A DNA stretch of 34,965 nt from an uncultured Atopobiaceae bacterium (GCA_944321385.1 CALULC010000008.1:1-34965), one strand, 5' to 3'. Shown: positions 9,522 to 17,126, numbered from the stretch's first letter. Notes: generated from the letters alone by a model not told the origin. A program made the numbers and translations.

Positions 9522-9637
9522 GACTTTTGCACGAGCGCTCGGCCCTTCTCGCCTGGCGAGAAAAACGCGGCAAGTTGTCTACCTGCACACATATGAAACG
9601 CAATCAGTCCGGGCACGGAGGCGCTCGTGCAAAAGTC
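9522..9637 (+). repeat. 116-bp inverted-repeat element, copy 4
   Basis: Perfect 16-bp arms; internal TTCTCGCCTGGCGAGAA near the left end (plus orientation). The centre reads TCTACCTGCACACATATGAA, close to the family consensus. The pairing extends outwards through AACCCTGAC and GTCAGGGTT. It begins 77 bp upstream of the xth start and ends 12 bp after the stop of the minus-strand gene at 9650. Confidence 0.92.
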
Positions 9638-9649
9638 AGGGTTATGAAA

Positions 9650-10831
9650 TCAGACCTCGGGAAGGAGCTCCCAGTCAACGAAAAGCTCGCGCCTCAGCTG
9701 GAGCTGCGCCTCTGTGAGCTGGGCGACATCTGGGCGAGAAGGCACACCCAGGCGCTCCGCGAGCGCCGCGACAAAGACCGCAAAGCGCCGCGGGTCAGCG
9801 AGAACACCATGCGTGAGCTGCACGACCTCGATGCCCAAAAGCTGCAGCGCCGTTGCGCGGTCTGCGTCTGAGGCGGAGCTTCTCCGGCCAAAGTGATGGG
9901 AGGTGCTCTGGCACTCAACGTCCAGGCCGGCACAGGCGGGGCTGGCGGTCTGTGCCCAGAAGATGTCGCAGTAACAGGTGCGCTGCCGCGCGATTCTGGC
10001 CGCGGCGGGTGGCAGCACGACCCGCTGGTTGAGTCGAAACGGCGGCATGTCCTCGCCGCCCCTGCGCCGGCTGAGCCCGAGCAGCAGCCCGGCCTGCGCC
10101 TCAAAGGGCGACGCCGCGTCTTCGAGCGCGATCGACGCCGCCTCGGCAAGGCGCGCCCTGCCGCGGGACGAGGTGGCGTTCTCGGCAATGCGTCGCAGGT
10201 GAGAGGTCGTGTAGAGCCGCGGTCGCAGCCAGAGGCCCGTGAGTCTGCCGTCGTTGTCTGTTGCCGCGCGCCATCCGGAATAGGCGGGCAGGCTCCCCTC
10301 GTCGGAGAGTTCCTGGAGGAATTGCGCCACGGGTTCCGGGCCGCGATACACCGAGAAGCACCCGCAGAGCTCGGATGCCAGCATGGCGGCGCGGATCGTG
10401 GTGGCTCTCGCCGCGATCTGCTGCAGCGCGAATGCCGGCGTCACAACCAAGAGTCCCGGGGCAATGCGGACCACGTCCGATTCCCCCACGCCGCCGTCCC
10501 AGACACGCGGTCGCACAAGCTGTGACGCCCGTCGCTCGTTGGGCTTAGAGACCAGCACGTCAACGGGGCCGTGCGCAAACACGGCAACAAGGGGCAGCAC
10601 GTTCAGGAGGGGGCGTGCCGCGTCACCGAAGTGCGCGTGCGAAGCTCCGCCGTCTGCCAGGCCCGCAAACGGGGAGGCCTCCACGACCTCTCGTCGCAGG
10701 CACCCGAGGCGCTCCGGGCCAACGAGCTGACGGAGCGGGTCGTCTTCCTCCGACCCAAGCGCGAGCAGCCGGACGAGCGGGGGCGTCCGCCAGAAGAGAA
10801 AAGCCGATATGTCGCAGATGATCGTGTCCAT
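9650..10831 (-). CDS. Uncharacterised protein with a C-terminal PD-(D/E)XK-like (Vsr/DUF559-type) domain
   Basis: I do not recognise the whole 393-residue protein. Its C-terminal half resembles nuclease-fold proteins related to Vsr and DUF559: SPFEAQAGLLLGL (Glu 243), RRGG, a conserved N...R stretch, CDIFW (Asp 289), DVECQS (Glu 306, Gln 308), HH, then DADRATALQLLGIEVVQLT. The Asp-Glu-x-Gln spacing would be a PD-(D/E)XK site with Gln in place of Lys, so catalysis is uncertain. The N-terminal half may be a substrate- or DNA-binding part, as in AbiEi-like proteins, but I see no firm motif. No ribosome site precedes the ATG (CCTCCC instead of GGAGG), so the start is the weakest part. It is bounded by 116-bp repeats in opposite orientations. 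Confidence 0.6.
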   Translation of the reverse strand: MDTIICDISAFLFWRTPPLVRLLALGSEEDDPLRQLVGPERLGCLRREVVEASPFAGLADGGASHAHFGDAARPLLNVLPLVAVFAHGPVDVLVSKPNERRASQLVRPRVWDGGVGESDVVRIAPGLLVVTPAFALQQIAARATTIRAAMLASELCGCFSVYRGPEPVAQFLQELSDEGSLPAYSGWRAATDNDGRLTGLWLRPRLYTTSHLRRIAENATSSRGRARLAEAASIALEDAASPFEAQAGLLLGLSRRRGGEDMPPFRLNQRVVLPPAAARIARQRTCYCDIFWAQTASPACAGLDVECQSTSHHFGRRSSASDADRATALQLLGIEVVQLTHGVLADPRRFAVFVAALAERLGVPSRPDVAQLTEAQLQLRRELFVDWELLPEV

Positions 10832-11043
10832 GCAGGGAGGCTAGCACGACCGTCCGCGGTCTGTGGGCGTGCGGGGGCTGCCAAGGAGAACCCAGAACCG
10901 GGGCCTTCTTGGGTCACGAGAGCTAGCGTCCGCGGGCGCGCCCCGCGGGCTCCAAGATGATCGCAAAACTATTCGATGGGCGGCGGGCGGTCCCAAGCAG
11001 GCGGTCGCTGGGGCCCTCTGCGGCAACCTCTGCGGCAAACCCT
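10832..11043. other. Gene-free interval with GC-rich palindromes
   Basis: There is no coding frame here with a recognisable protein or a ribosome site. It holds a near-palindrome around GGGCGCGCCC (about 10930-10950) and an imperfect repeat CCAAGG...CCTTCTTGG (about 10880-10915). It should contain the promoter of the minus-strand gene at 9650-10831; I cannot pick out a convincing -10. Confidence 0.4.
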
Positions 11044-11159
11044 GACTTTTGCACGAGCCCAGCTGCCACAAGATTGAGAGAAAATCATAAAAGGCCAGCT
11101 AGATAGCGTGCACATTTTTTCTCGCCAAGCGAGAAGCCCGGCGTGCTCGTGCAAAAGTC
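11044..11159 (-). repeat. 116-bp inverted-repeat element, copy 5 (most diverged centre)
   Basis: The arms GACTTTTGCACGAGC are perfect for 15 bp, and TTCTCGCCAAGCGAGAA is intact near the right end (minus orientation). The central box is degraded: the minus strand reads TCTAGCTGGCC where others have TCTACCTGCRC. The length is still exactly 116 bp. It ends 34 bp from the stop of the minus-strand sirtuin gene. Confidence 0.9.
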
Positions 11160-11193
11160 AGAGTTTGATCAAACGGCGCCGCCGCCCGTGCCC

Positions 11194-11931
11194 CTAGAAG
11201 CCAAACGCGGCCGCGATGTCGCAGGCGCACACCAGGTCCGCCATACCGTCGCGCGGCGTGGGCTCGCGGTTCACGATCACAAGCTCGTCTCCGCCGAAGT
11301 AGCCAACGAGCCCCGCCGCCGGGTACACCACGAGCGACGTTCCGCCAATGACCAGCAGGTCCGCCTCGGATATCGCCCTCACGCTGGCGAGAAGAACGCG
11401 CTCGTCCAGCTGCTCCCCGTAGAGCACCACGTCCGGCTTGACGAGCCCGCCGCACTTCTCGCACCGCGGTACGCCCGTACCCGCGAGCACCCACTCTGCC
11501 GAGTAGGTCTCCCCACAGCGCGTGCAGACGTTGCGGTGGACCGACCCGTGCAGCTCGTGGACCGTGCGCGAGCCGGCCGCCTGATGCAGGCCGTCGATGT
11601 TCTGCGTCACCACGGCGGCAAGGTGCCCCGCCGCCTCCAACTCGGCGAGCTTGACGTGCGCCTGGTTGGGCCGCGCGGAGAGACAGATCATGCGCTCGCG
11701 GTAGAAGTCGTAGAACTCCTCTGTGTGCGAGACAAAGAAGCTATGGCCAAGCATCTCCTCGGGCGGGTACTTGAAGTGCTGGTGGTAGAGGCCGTCGGCG
11801 CTCCGGAAGTCAGGGATGCCACTTGCCGTGGAGACTCCGGCGCCGCCAAAGAAGACTGCCCTTCTTGCCCGCGAGAAGCGCTCGGAAAGCTCGGCCGCCG
11901 CCTCTGCGGGGTCTGTGATCGTGTGTGCCAT
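11194..11931 (-). CDS. NAD-dependent protein deacylase, sirtuin (Sir2) family
   Basis: Sirtuins remove acyl groups from lysines using NAD. GAGVSTASGIPDFRS (residues 30-44) is the NAD-binding signature; VTQNIDGLHQ and ELHGS carry the catalytic His region; CTRCGE and CEKCGG form a zinc site; GTSLVVYPA follows as in the family. The 245-residue length is normal. ATG 11931 follows AAGGGGA at a good distance and fits the usual N-terminus; a longer frame adds 15 residues without a better ribosome site. It is divergent from the patatin gene (126-bp gap) and lies between two 116-bp repeats of the same orientation. Confidence 0.92.
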   Translation of the reverse strand: MAHTITDPAEAAAELSERFSRARRAVFFGGAGVSTASGIPDFRSADGLYHQHFKYPPEEMLGHSFFVSHTEEFYDFYRERMICLSARPNQAHVKLAELEAAGHLAAVVTQNIDGLHQAAGSRTVHELHGSVHRNVCTRCGETYSAEWVLAGTGVPRCEKCGGLVKPDVVLYGEQLDERVLLASVRAISEADLLVIGGTSLVVYPAAGLVGYFGGDELVIVNREPTPRDGMADLVCACDIAAAFGF

Positions 11932-12057
11932 GGCCGTCCCCTTCCGTAGCCGGAGCGTTACAGGGTCTTCTGGCATGATGGTAATCCTGCGAAGGTGGTT
12001 CGAATAACGCTCAGTTGGGCAAAAGGTACCTTATGCCAGGCAAGGAGGAGGCGTTAC

Positions 12058-13014
12058 ATGGAGACTCTTGAGAGCAACGTATTTGACTGCGCCCTCGTCT
12101 TTGAGGGTGGCGGATATCGTGCGGCATATACCTGCGCCTTTGCTAACGTTCTGCTGGAGCAGGGCATCTACTTTGACTACGTGTGCGGCCTCTCCGCCGG
12201 TGCGAGCAACTCGGTGAACTACCTCTCGCGCGATCGCCGCCGCGTGCGCGACGCCTTCATGACGGGCGGGGCCGCGCGTTCCCACGTGGGCCTGCGCTCG
12301 CTTTTCCGCGGCAAGGGATACTTCGACGCAGACGCGCTCTACGAGGGTGCGCTGCGCGACGGCACGCTGGTCTTTGACTGGGAGACCTTCTCCGCCAACC
12401 CGGCGCGCCTGCGCATCCAGGCATTTGAGCGCGACACCGGGCGTACCGTGCGCTTTGGCAAGGAGGACATGCCCGACGCCATGAGCATGATGGACCTCGT
12501 CCGCGCGAGCTCCACGCTGCCGGGCATGATGAAGCCGATCGAGGTGAACGGCCGCGTGCTGCTTGACGGCGGCCTTGGGGCCGGGGCGGGCATCCCCGTG
12601 GGCATGGCAGAGGACGACGGCATGGAGCGCTTCCTCTTTGTGGCAACGCGGCCGCGCGGCTACCGCAAGCACGAGCCCGGCGCGCGCGACGCTCAGATGT
12701 TCAAGGCCATCGCCAAGGATCACCCGTACCTGCGCAAGGCGCTGCTCACGCGCTGGGAGCGCTACAACGCCGCGCTCGACCACGTGGAGGAGCTCGCCGC
12801 CGAGGGGCGCGCGCTCATCCTCTACCCGGACGAGATGCCCGTGGAGAACACCACGGTGAACCCCGGCAAGCTCGCGGCCGCCTACGACGCCGGCCACGCT
12901 CAGTACCTGCGCGAGATGCCGCGCGTGCGCGAGTTTCTCTTCGGCTCCGCCACGGCCGGCCCGCAGCCGGCCGATCCCGACGAGGGTACCGGCTACATCA
13001 CGCTGGGACGGTAG
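12058..13014 (+). CDS. Patatin-like phospholipase
   Basis: Patatin-family acyl hydrolases use a Ser-Asp dyad on lipids. Visible here are the oxyanion loop GGGYRA (residues 17-22), the nucleophile elbow GLSAG (Ser 46) and the catalytic DGG (Asp 170). The 318-residue length and the later region FLFVATRPRGYRKHEP match the YjjU/RssA-like bacterial branch. The lipid substrate is unknown. ATG 12058 follows AAGGAGG with nine bases between; the frame is open 21 codons further but without a ribosome site. There is no signal peptide, so it is probably cytoplasmic or membrane-peripheral. Confidence 0.88.
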   Translation: METLESNVFDCALVFEGGGYRAAYTCAFANVLLEQGIYFDYVCGLSAGASNSVNYLSRDRRRVRDAFMTGGAARSHVGLRSLFRGKGYFDADALYEGALRDGTLVFDWETFSANPARLRIQAFERDTGRTVRFGKEDMPDAMSMMDLVRASSTLPGMMKPIEVNGRVLLDGGLGAGAGIPVGMAEDDGMERFLFVATRPRGYRKHEPGARDAQMFKAIAKDHPYLRKALLTRWERYNAALDHVEELAAEGRALILYPDEMPVENTTVNPGKLAAAYDAGHAQYLREMPRVREFLFGSATAGPQPADPDEGTGYITLGR

Positions 13015-13111
13015 GCGCGGTCGTCTCTGCGTAGGTTCTCCACGCCGTTGCCGCACCGTCCCGCCGCCGCCCCGCTGCTGCCGCCCCGGTGCCCCCCCTT
13101 GCGCGAAGTCT

Positions 13112-13227
13112 GACTTTTGCACGAGCGCCGCGGCTTCCGAATTGATTCCATATCATATAAGTGCAGCTACACGAGACGCACCGTTTTTCTCGCCAAGCGA
13201 GAAGGACGGTGCGCTCGTGCAAAAGTC
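13112..13227 (-). repeat. 116-bp inverted-repeat element, copy 6
   Basis: Perfect 16-bp arms; the internal TTCTCGCCAAGCGAGAA is near the right end (minus orientation). The minus strand centre reads TGTAGCTGCACTTATATG. It lies 97 bp after the patatin stop. A truncated second copy of its right end begins 33 bp later (13261). Confidence 0.92.
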
Positions 13228-13260
13228 GGGGTTTGCGCAGGGCTAGAGGCGGAGGTTGCC

Positions 13261-13298
13261 GAGAAGGGCGGTGCGCTCGTGCAAAAGTCGGGGTTTGT
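13261..13298 (-). repeat. Truncated copy of the right end of the 116-bp element
   Basis: This segment repeats 13199-13236 (GAGAAGGACGGTGCGCTCGT and onwards through CAAAAGTCGGGGTTTG) at an offset of exactly 62 bp with one A-to-G change. Only one arm is present, so it cannot form the terminal hairpin alone. The copied part includes the bases flanking the 116-bp unit, which suggests a local tandem duplication rather than separate insertion. Confidence 0.85.
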
Positions 13299-13334
13299 GG
13301 GGAGTCAGCCCACCCGGCGCGCACTCGCGCTGGG

Positions 13335-13340
13335 TACAAT
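13335..13340 (+). promoter_or_regulatory. Candidate -10 element for folP-folK
   Basis: TACAAT lies 32 bp before the ATG at 13373. No good -35 is seen. The region just upstream holds the truncated repeat copy. Confidence 0.4.
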
Positions 13341-13372
13341 GGGACGATAAGAACCCGCTCCGAGGAGGACTG

Positions 13373-14863
13373 ATGCTTCGAGAGAACTATGCCGTCTGGC
13401 GCTGCGGAGAGCACGAGATCTCGCTCGCGCGGCCGCGTATCATGGGCATTCTCAACGTGACCCCAGACTCATTCTCTGACGGGGGCAAGAACTTCGACGC
13501 GGACGCGGCCATCGAGCGCGGCCTGGAGATGCTCGACGAGGGAGCGGACATCATCGACGTGGGCGGCGAGTCCACGCGCCCCGGGCACAAGGAGGTTTCC
13601 CCGCAGGTTGAGGCCGAGCGCGTGGTGCCCGTCGTGCAGGCGCTCGTGGACGCCGGCGCGATCGTCTCTATCGACACCCGTCACGCCGAGGTGGCGCGCG
13701 TGTGCGTGCGCCTGGGCGCCGCCATCGTGAACGACGTCTCGGGCTTCACCGATCCCGAGATGGTGAAGGTCGTCGCGGACACCTCCTGCGGATGCATCAT
13801 CATGCACTGGAACCAGGGCGGCCTGGGAACGCGTGTTGCCCGCCGCCAGGTGCTGCTCGACGAGAGTCGCCCCACCGGCAGCGCCCTTCCGCGCCCGGTG
13901 ACCTCGCAGCACCGTTTTACCCTCCCTGACCAGGGCACGGTCATGCGCCAGGTCATGGGCTTTCTTGGGGACCAGGCGCGCACCCTCATGCGCGCCGGCG
14001 TTGCCCGCGAGCGGATCTGCCTTGACCCTGGGGCGGGCTTCAACAAGTACGCCGACGAGGACGTGGTCATCCAGCGCGCCACGCGCTCGATGGTGTCCAT
14101 GGGCTATCCGTTGCTCTGCGCCGTGTCGCGCAAGCGCTTCGTGGGCGCGATCACGGGTGTGGAGGAGCCCGCCGCGCGCGGGGCGGCCACCGCTGGCATC
14201 TGCATCTCCGCGATCGAAGGTGGCGCCCGCATCCTGCGCGTCCACGACGTCGCCGAGGTGTCCCAGGCCGTCAACGCCTACTGGGCCGTCTCGCACCGCG
14301 ATGCGCGCCAGGGCTTTGTGAGCCTGGGCTCCAACGTGGGCAACCGCGTGGCCAACCTCGCGCGCGCAACCCAGCTCATCGACGAGATTCCGCTCACCAG
14401 CGTGGTCAGCGTGAGCCACGCCTACGAGACCGAGCCCGCCTACGGCATCGCCACGCCGGTGGCCAACGCCGTGGCGGAGATTCGCACCGAGCTCCACCCC
14501 CTCGTCCTCATGGGCAAACTGCTTGAGGTCGAGGACCAGATGGGCAGGATTCGCGAGAAGGAGGGGAGCTCCGCCGCAGATGCGGGCACCCAGAAGAGCG
14601 TCTCGCGCATTCCCAAGAAGCCCGGCAACGGACCGCGTACGATCGACTGCGACCTCGCGTGGGTCGAGGGCGAGAGGCATGCTGGCAAGCGCCTCGTGCT
14701 GCCTCACCCGCGCCTCGGCGAGCGCGACTACGTGATCGTTCCGATGGAGGACCTCATGCACGACCCGGAGCGCTTCCTCGCGCATGTTGGCGTGAAGGTG
14801 CTGCCGCGCGAGGAGCGTGTTGGTCAGGTTACGGCAGACCTGGGGGAGATCGCGTGGGAGTAG
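13373..14863 (+). CDS. folP-folK: Fused dihydropteroate synthase / HPPK (FolP-FolK)
   Basis: One 496-residue chain carries two consecutive folate steps. Residues ~20-305 are DHPS (pterin plus pABA to dihydropteroate): NVTPDSFSDGG, GGESTRPG (64-71), DTRHAEVA, IVNDVSG, DPGAGFNK (218-225) and SRKRF. Residues ~314-496 are HPPK, which pyrophosphorylates the pterin: FVSLGSNVGNR, YETEPAYG and GPRTIDCDL, whose Asp pair binds Mg. The order is reversed relative to the HPPK-DHPS fusions of plants and protists. A DHPS loop (about 146-190) is longer than in typical bacterial enzymes. GAGGAGG precedes the ATG. folB is not adjacent. The next gene starts inside its last codons. Confidence 0.93.
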   Translation: MLRENYAVWRCGEHEISLARPRIMGILNVTPDSFSDGGKNFDADAAIERGLEMLDEGADIIDVGGESTRPGHKEVSPQVEAERVVPVVQALVDAGAIVSIDTRHAEVARVCVRLGAAIVNDVSGFTDPEMVKVVADTSCGCIIMHWNQGGLGTRVARRQVLLDESRPTGSALPRPVTSQHRFTLPDQGTVMRQVMGFLGDQARTLMRAGVARERICLDPGAGFNKYADEDVVIQRATRSMVSMGYPLLCAVSRKRFVGAITGVEEPAARGAATAGICISAIEGGARILRVHDVAEVSQAVNAYWAVSHRDARQGFVSLGSNVGNRVANLARATQLIDEIPLTSVVSVSHAYETEPAYGIATPVANAVAEIRTELHPLVLMGKLLEVEDQMGRIREKEGSSAADAGTQKSVSRIPKKPGNGPRTIDCDLAWVEGERHAGKRLVLPHPRLGERDYVIVPMEDLMHDPERFLAHVGVKVLPREERVGQVTADLGEIAWE

Positions 14864-15372
14864 CGGCGTTCACGGTGCGTCCTGCGGTTCCGATGGGCCA
14901 CGTGACCGGCGTGCCGTACGTGGCGGCGCTCGCGGTCGCGCGCGAGCTGGGGGCTCGGCTGCGCTGGCCGCATGAGGTGGTTGACGCGAGCGGCGAGTCG
15001 CTCGCGCAGGTGCGCGGCCGAGCCGGCTATGACGACGAGGGCATGTTCGTGACCTGCGAGATCGCGCCGGCGGGCGAGAAGGACCTCGACGCCGCGGCGC
15101 TCGAGGCCGCTGCGCGCGCCGGTGTGGACGCCTGGGTCGCCGACGTGGCCGCCGGTCGCGCGGTGGCCGGGCCGCTCGCGCCCGTGCTGGGTGACTACTT
15201 TGACGTTCTTCTCGGCATGGGGGAGGGCACGGAGGTCCTGCGCGGGGGTCGCGTGATCGGACGCGGCACGCTTGCGGGCGTGGACGTGTGGGGCCGCGCC
15301 ACCGTGCGTCTGGAGGACGGCGCCCAGGAGCTGGAGATCGCCCCGGAGCAGGCCCGCCTGCGCTGGCTCTAG
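14854..15372 (+). CDS. Biotin-protein-ligase-like protein, degenerate
   Basis: The 172-residue protein resembles the catalytic core of BirA: VPYVAALAVARELG, then LRWPHEVV where BirA has KWPND, and a C-terminal GTLAGVDVWGRATV stretch like BirA's SH3-like domain. The N-terminal GRGR-type biotin and ATP loop is not visible and WPND is changed to WPHE, so normal biotinylation is doubtful. It could be a specialised or inactive relative. The GTG start at 14854 follows GGGGGAG by five bases and overlaps the end of folP-folK by 10 bp, so the two are translationally coupled. The function in this pairing is not known to me. Confidence 0.6.
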   Translation: MGVAAFTVRPAVPMGHVTGVPYVAALAVARELGARLRWPHEVVDASGESLAQVRGRAGYDDEGMFVTCEIAPAGEKDLDAAALEAAARAGVDAWVADVAAGRAVAGPLAPVLGDYFDVLLGMGEGTEVLRGGRVIGRGTLAGVDVWGRATVRLEDGAQELEIAPEQARLRWL

Positions 15373-15410
15373 TCCGGCCCCAGCCCGCCTGCGCCGACCA
15401 GCCGCCCCTG

Positions 15411-15472
15411 GCCCGCCCCCGGACGCCCCGGCCAGCCGCCGGACGCCCCCGGCCTGCCCCCGGACGCCCCCG
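15411..15472. repeat. Three tandem ~21-bp GC-rich units
   Basis: Units starting at 15411, 15431 and 15452 each carry CCGGACGCCCC preceded by GCC(C/A/T)GCC. They lie between the stop of the biotin-ligase-like gene and a 116-bp repeat. The rest of the 326-bp gap (15373-15698) contains only that repeat and unassigned GC-rich sequence. Confidence 0.7.
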
Positions 15473-15497
15473 GCCCGCCGCCCCTGTCGCAAACCCT

Positions 15498-15613
15498 GAC
15501 TTTTGCACGAGCGCACCGTCCTTCTCGCTTAGCGAGAAAAGCGATGCGACTCGTTTACCTGCACATATGTGAAACTCAATCAACGCGATTCCCGAACCGC
15601 TCGTGCAAAAGTC
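15498..15613 (+). repeat. 116-bp inverted-repeat element, copy 7
   Basis: Left end GACTTTTGCACGAGCG and right end CGCTCGTGCAAAAGTC; TTCTCGCTTAGCGAGAA near the left (plus orientation); centre TTTACCTGCACATATGTGAA. The pairing continues outwards through AAACCCTGAC and GTCAGGGTTT. It lies in the convergent gap between the biotin-ligase-like gene and coaX. Confidence 0.92.
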
Positions 15614-15698
15614 AGGGTTTGGGAACGGAAGGGGGCTCCGGACGGCAGGGGCCGCATGGCAGCGCGGGGGTGCCGAACAGCGGCGGACCCGGCGGCCC

Positions 15699-16475
15699 CT
15701 AGCGGGACTGCTCCCAGATGCGGATGTCGCGGATGCCGCGCAGGGTGAGGTCGGGGTCGATCGCGTCAAAGACGTCCGTCGCCTGCGCCACCGTGCGCGC
15801 GAGGCCGCCCGTTGCTACGACGGTTGCCTCCGGCGCCCCAAGCTCGGAGCGTATGCGGGCCACGAGGCCCTCTGCCTGCGCCGCGGCACCGATGACCAGG
15901 CCCGACTGCAGCGCCTCCTCGGTGGTGCTGCCCAGCGCGTGCTCCGGAGCCTCGATGGGCACGCTCGCGAGCTTGGCCGCGCGCGAGAAGAGCGCCCCCG
16001 CGGAGAGCATGAGGCCCGGCGAGATGGCTCCGCCGCGATAGGCGCCGTCCGCGTCCACCACGTCGATGTTCGTGGCTGTTCCAAAGTCCACCACGATCAC
16101 CGGCACGCCGTAGGTGTTGCGCGCCGCCACCGCGTTGGCGATGCGGTCCGCGCCCACCTGGCGCGGCAGGGGCATCGCGATCTCCATGCCACACTCGTGG
16201 CCCGGCCGCACGACGAGCGGATCGTGACCGAGGTGCGTCTCAAGGCAGCGACGCCACGCGCGCTCGAGCGCCGGCACGACGCTCGCCACGCCTGCGTCGC
16301 CCACCGCCGAGAGGTTGAGTCCGTCTTTCGCAAAGTACGAGAAGAGCCGCGCGTGCAGCGCGTCGGAGGTGTCCGAGGCGTCGGTGGCCATCCGCCAGCC
16401 GCGCACGAACGTGCCATCCTCGTCAAAGAGGCCGAGCGTGGTCTGGGTGTTGCCAACGTCAATGGCAAGGAACAT
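15699..16475 (-). CDS. coaX: Type III pantothenate kinase
   Basis: CoaX phosphorylates pantothenate in the first step of coenzyme A synthesis. The ASKHA-fold phosphate loop DVGNTQTTLG lies near the N-terminus (residues ~6-15), followed by GADRIANAVAA, VDFGTATNIDVVD and GGAISPGL, all family hallmarks. The 258-residue length is normal. ATG 16475 follows AAGGAGG; longer in-frame extensions are not supported by homology. TAAGAT on the minus strand (16522-16527) is a possible -10. It is divergent from rpmE. coaX after ftsH is also seen in Bacillus, here separated by about 9 kb of other genes. Confidence 0.94.
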   Translation of the reverse strand: MFLAIDVGNTQTTLGLFDEDGTFVRGWRMATDASDTSDALHARLFSYFAKDGLNLSAVGDAGVASVVPALERAWRRCLETHLGHDPLVVRPGHECGMEIAMPLPRQVGADRIANAVAARNTYGVPVIVVDFGTATNIDVVDADGAYRGGAISPGLMLSAGALFSRAAKLASVPIEAPEHALGSTTEEALQSGLVIGAAAQAEGLVARIRSELGAPEATVVATGGLARTVAQATDVFDAIDPDLTLRGIRDIRIWEQSR

Positions 16476-16553
16476 GAGGCCTCCTTCGGCTGGGTGCCGG
16501 CGCGCGGGTTTTACTCGCCCCATCTTAGCGCCGCCCCTCACAAATCTCCACAG

Positions 16554-16579
16554 TTGCCCCACGTGCTTTCTGATATAGT
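16554..16579 (+). promoter_or_regulatory. rpmE promoter with extended -10
   Basis: TGATATAGT (16571-16579) is an extended -10 (TGn followed by TATAGT at 16574-16579). TTGCCC at 16554-16559 is a possible -35, but its 14-bp spacer is short, so the extended -10 may carry the activity. The start codon is 83 bp downstream, leaving room for the leader described next. Confidence 0.55.
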
Positions 16580-16593
16580 CATACGGCTGTTGT

Positions 16594-16640
16594 GTCTTGG
16601 TCGGAACCAAGACGAACCCCTGCTCTGGTCGGAAACCAGG
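16594..16640 (+). promoter_or_regulatory. rpmE leader with two matching hairpins (ribosomal protein L31 leader candidate)
   Basis: Hairpin 1 is GTCTTGGT-CGGA-ACCAAGAC (16594-16613), a perfect 8-bp stem. Hairpin 2 is CTGGT-CGGAA-ACCAG (16625-16639). Both present GGUCGGAA(A)CC at the tip. From memory, L31 leader motifs have been proposed for several bacterial groups including Coriobacteria. Paired similar loops fit autogenous binding by L31, but this is inference. Confidence 0.6.
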
Positions 16641-16662
16641 GCCGAAGAAGAGGAGTCCTGCC

Positions 16663-17070
16663 ATGAAGCAAGGTATCCACCCCGAGTACGTGGAGTGCAA
16701 GGTTCGCTGCTCCTGCGGCAACACCTGGACCACCCGCTCCACCAAGAGCGAGATGCGCGTTGATCTCTGCGACAAGTGCCACCCGTTCTACACCGGCACC
16801 CAGAAGCTCGTTGACACCGGCGGACGCGTCCAGCGCTTTGCCGACAAGTTTGGTGGCGCCGCTGCCGCCCAGCTGAAGAAGGCCGAGGAGGCCAAGGCCG
16901 CCCGCGCCGCCAAGGCTGCGGAGGAGGCTGCCGCCAAGAAGGCCGCCAAGGAGGCCAAGGCTGCCGAGAAGGCCAAGCGTGCCGCCGAGTTTGCCAAGAA
17001 GGCCGAGGCTGCCGCTGCCGCCGCTCCCGCCGAGGAGCCCGTTGCCGAGACCACCGAGGCTGCCGAGTAA
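16663..17070 (+). CDS. rpmE: Ribosomal protein L31 (zinc type) with long Ala/Lys/Glu tail
   Basis: L31 bridges the large and small ribosomal subunits. The core (1-65) begins [10 protein letters not shown] and contains Cys 16, Cys 18, Cys 36 and Cys 39, the zinc-binding set of the C+ type. [17 protein letters not shown] is the conserved end of ordinary L31. The protein then continues for about 70 residues of almost pure Ala, Lys and Glu, likely a helix, ending in an acidic tail. The total is 135 residues against about 70 for most L31. The ATG follows AGAGGAG; an earlier in-frame GTG lies in the leader hairpin and is rejected. An intrinsic terminator follows 21 bp after the stop. Confidence 0.95.
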   Translation: MKQGIHPEYVECKVRCSCGNTWTTRSTKSEMRVDLCDKCHPFYTGTQKLVDTGGRVQRFADKFGGAAAAQLKKAEEAKAARAAKAAEEAAAKKAAKEAKAAEKAKRAAEFAKKAEAAAAAAPAEEPVAETTEAAE

Positions 17071-17091
17071 CCTCGCGCACAGCGCAGTCGA

Positions 17092-17126
17092 GCGCCCCGT
17101 GGGCATGCCGCCCTCGGGGCGCTTTT
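17092..17126 (+). terminator. Intrinsic terminator after rpmE
   Basis: GCGCCCCG (17092-17099) pairs with CGGGGCGC (17115-17122), followed by TTTT then GTGT. It ends the rpmE unit. The palindrome at 17129-17157 begins three bases later. Confidence 0.85.

Noticed and set aside
9527..9871. Small open frames beginning MHERS/MHERT within the 116-bp elements
   Set aside because: They arise because the conserved arm encodes the same short string in each copy; there is no ribosome site and each runs into unrelated sequence.
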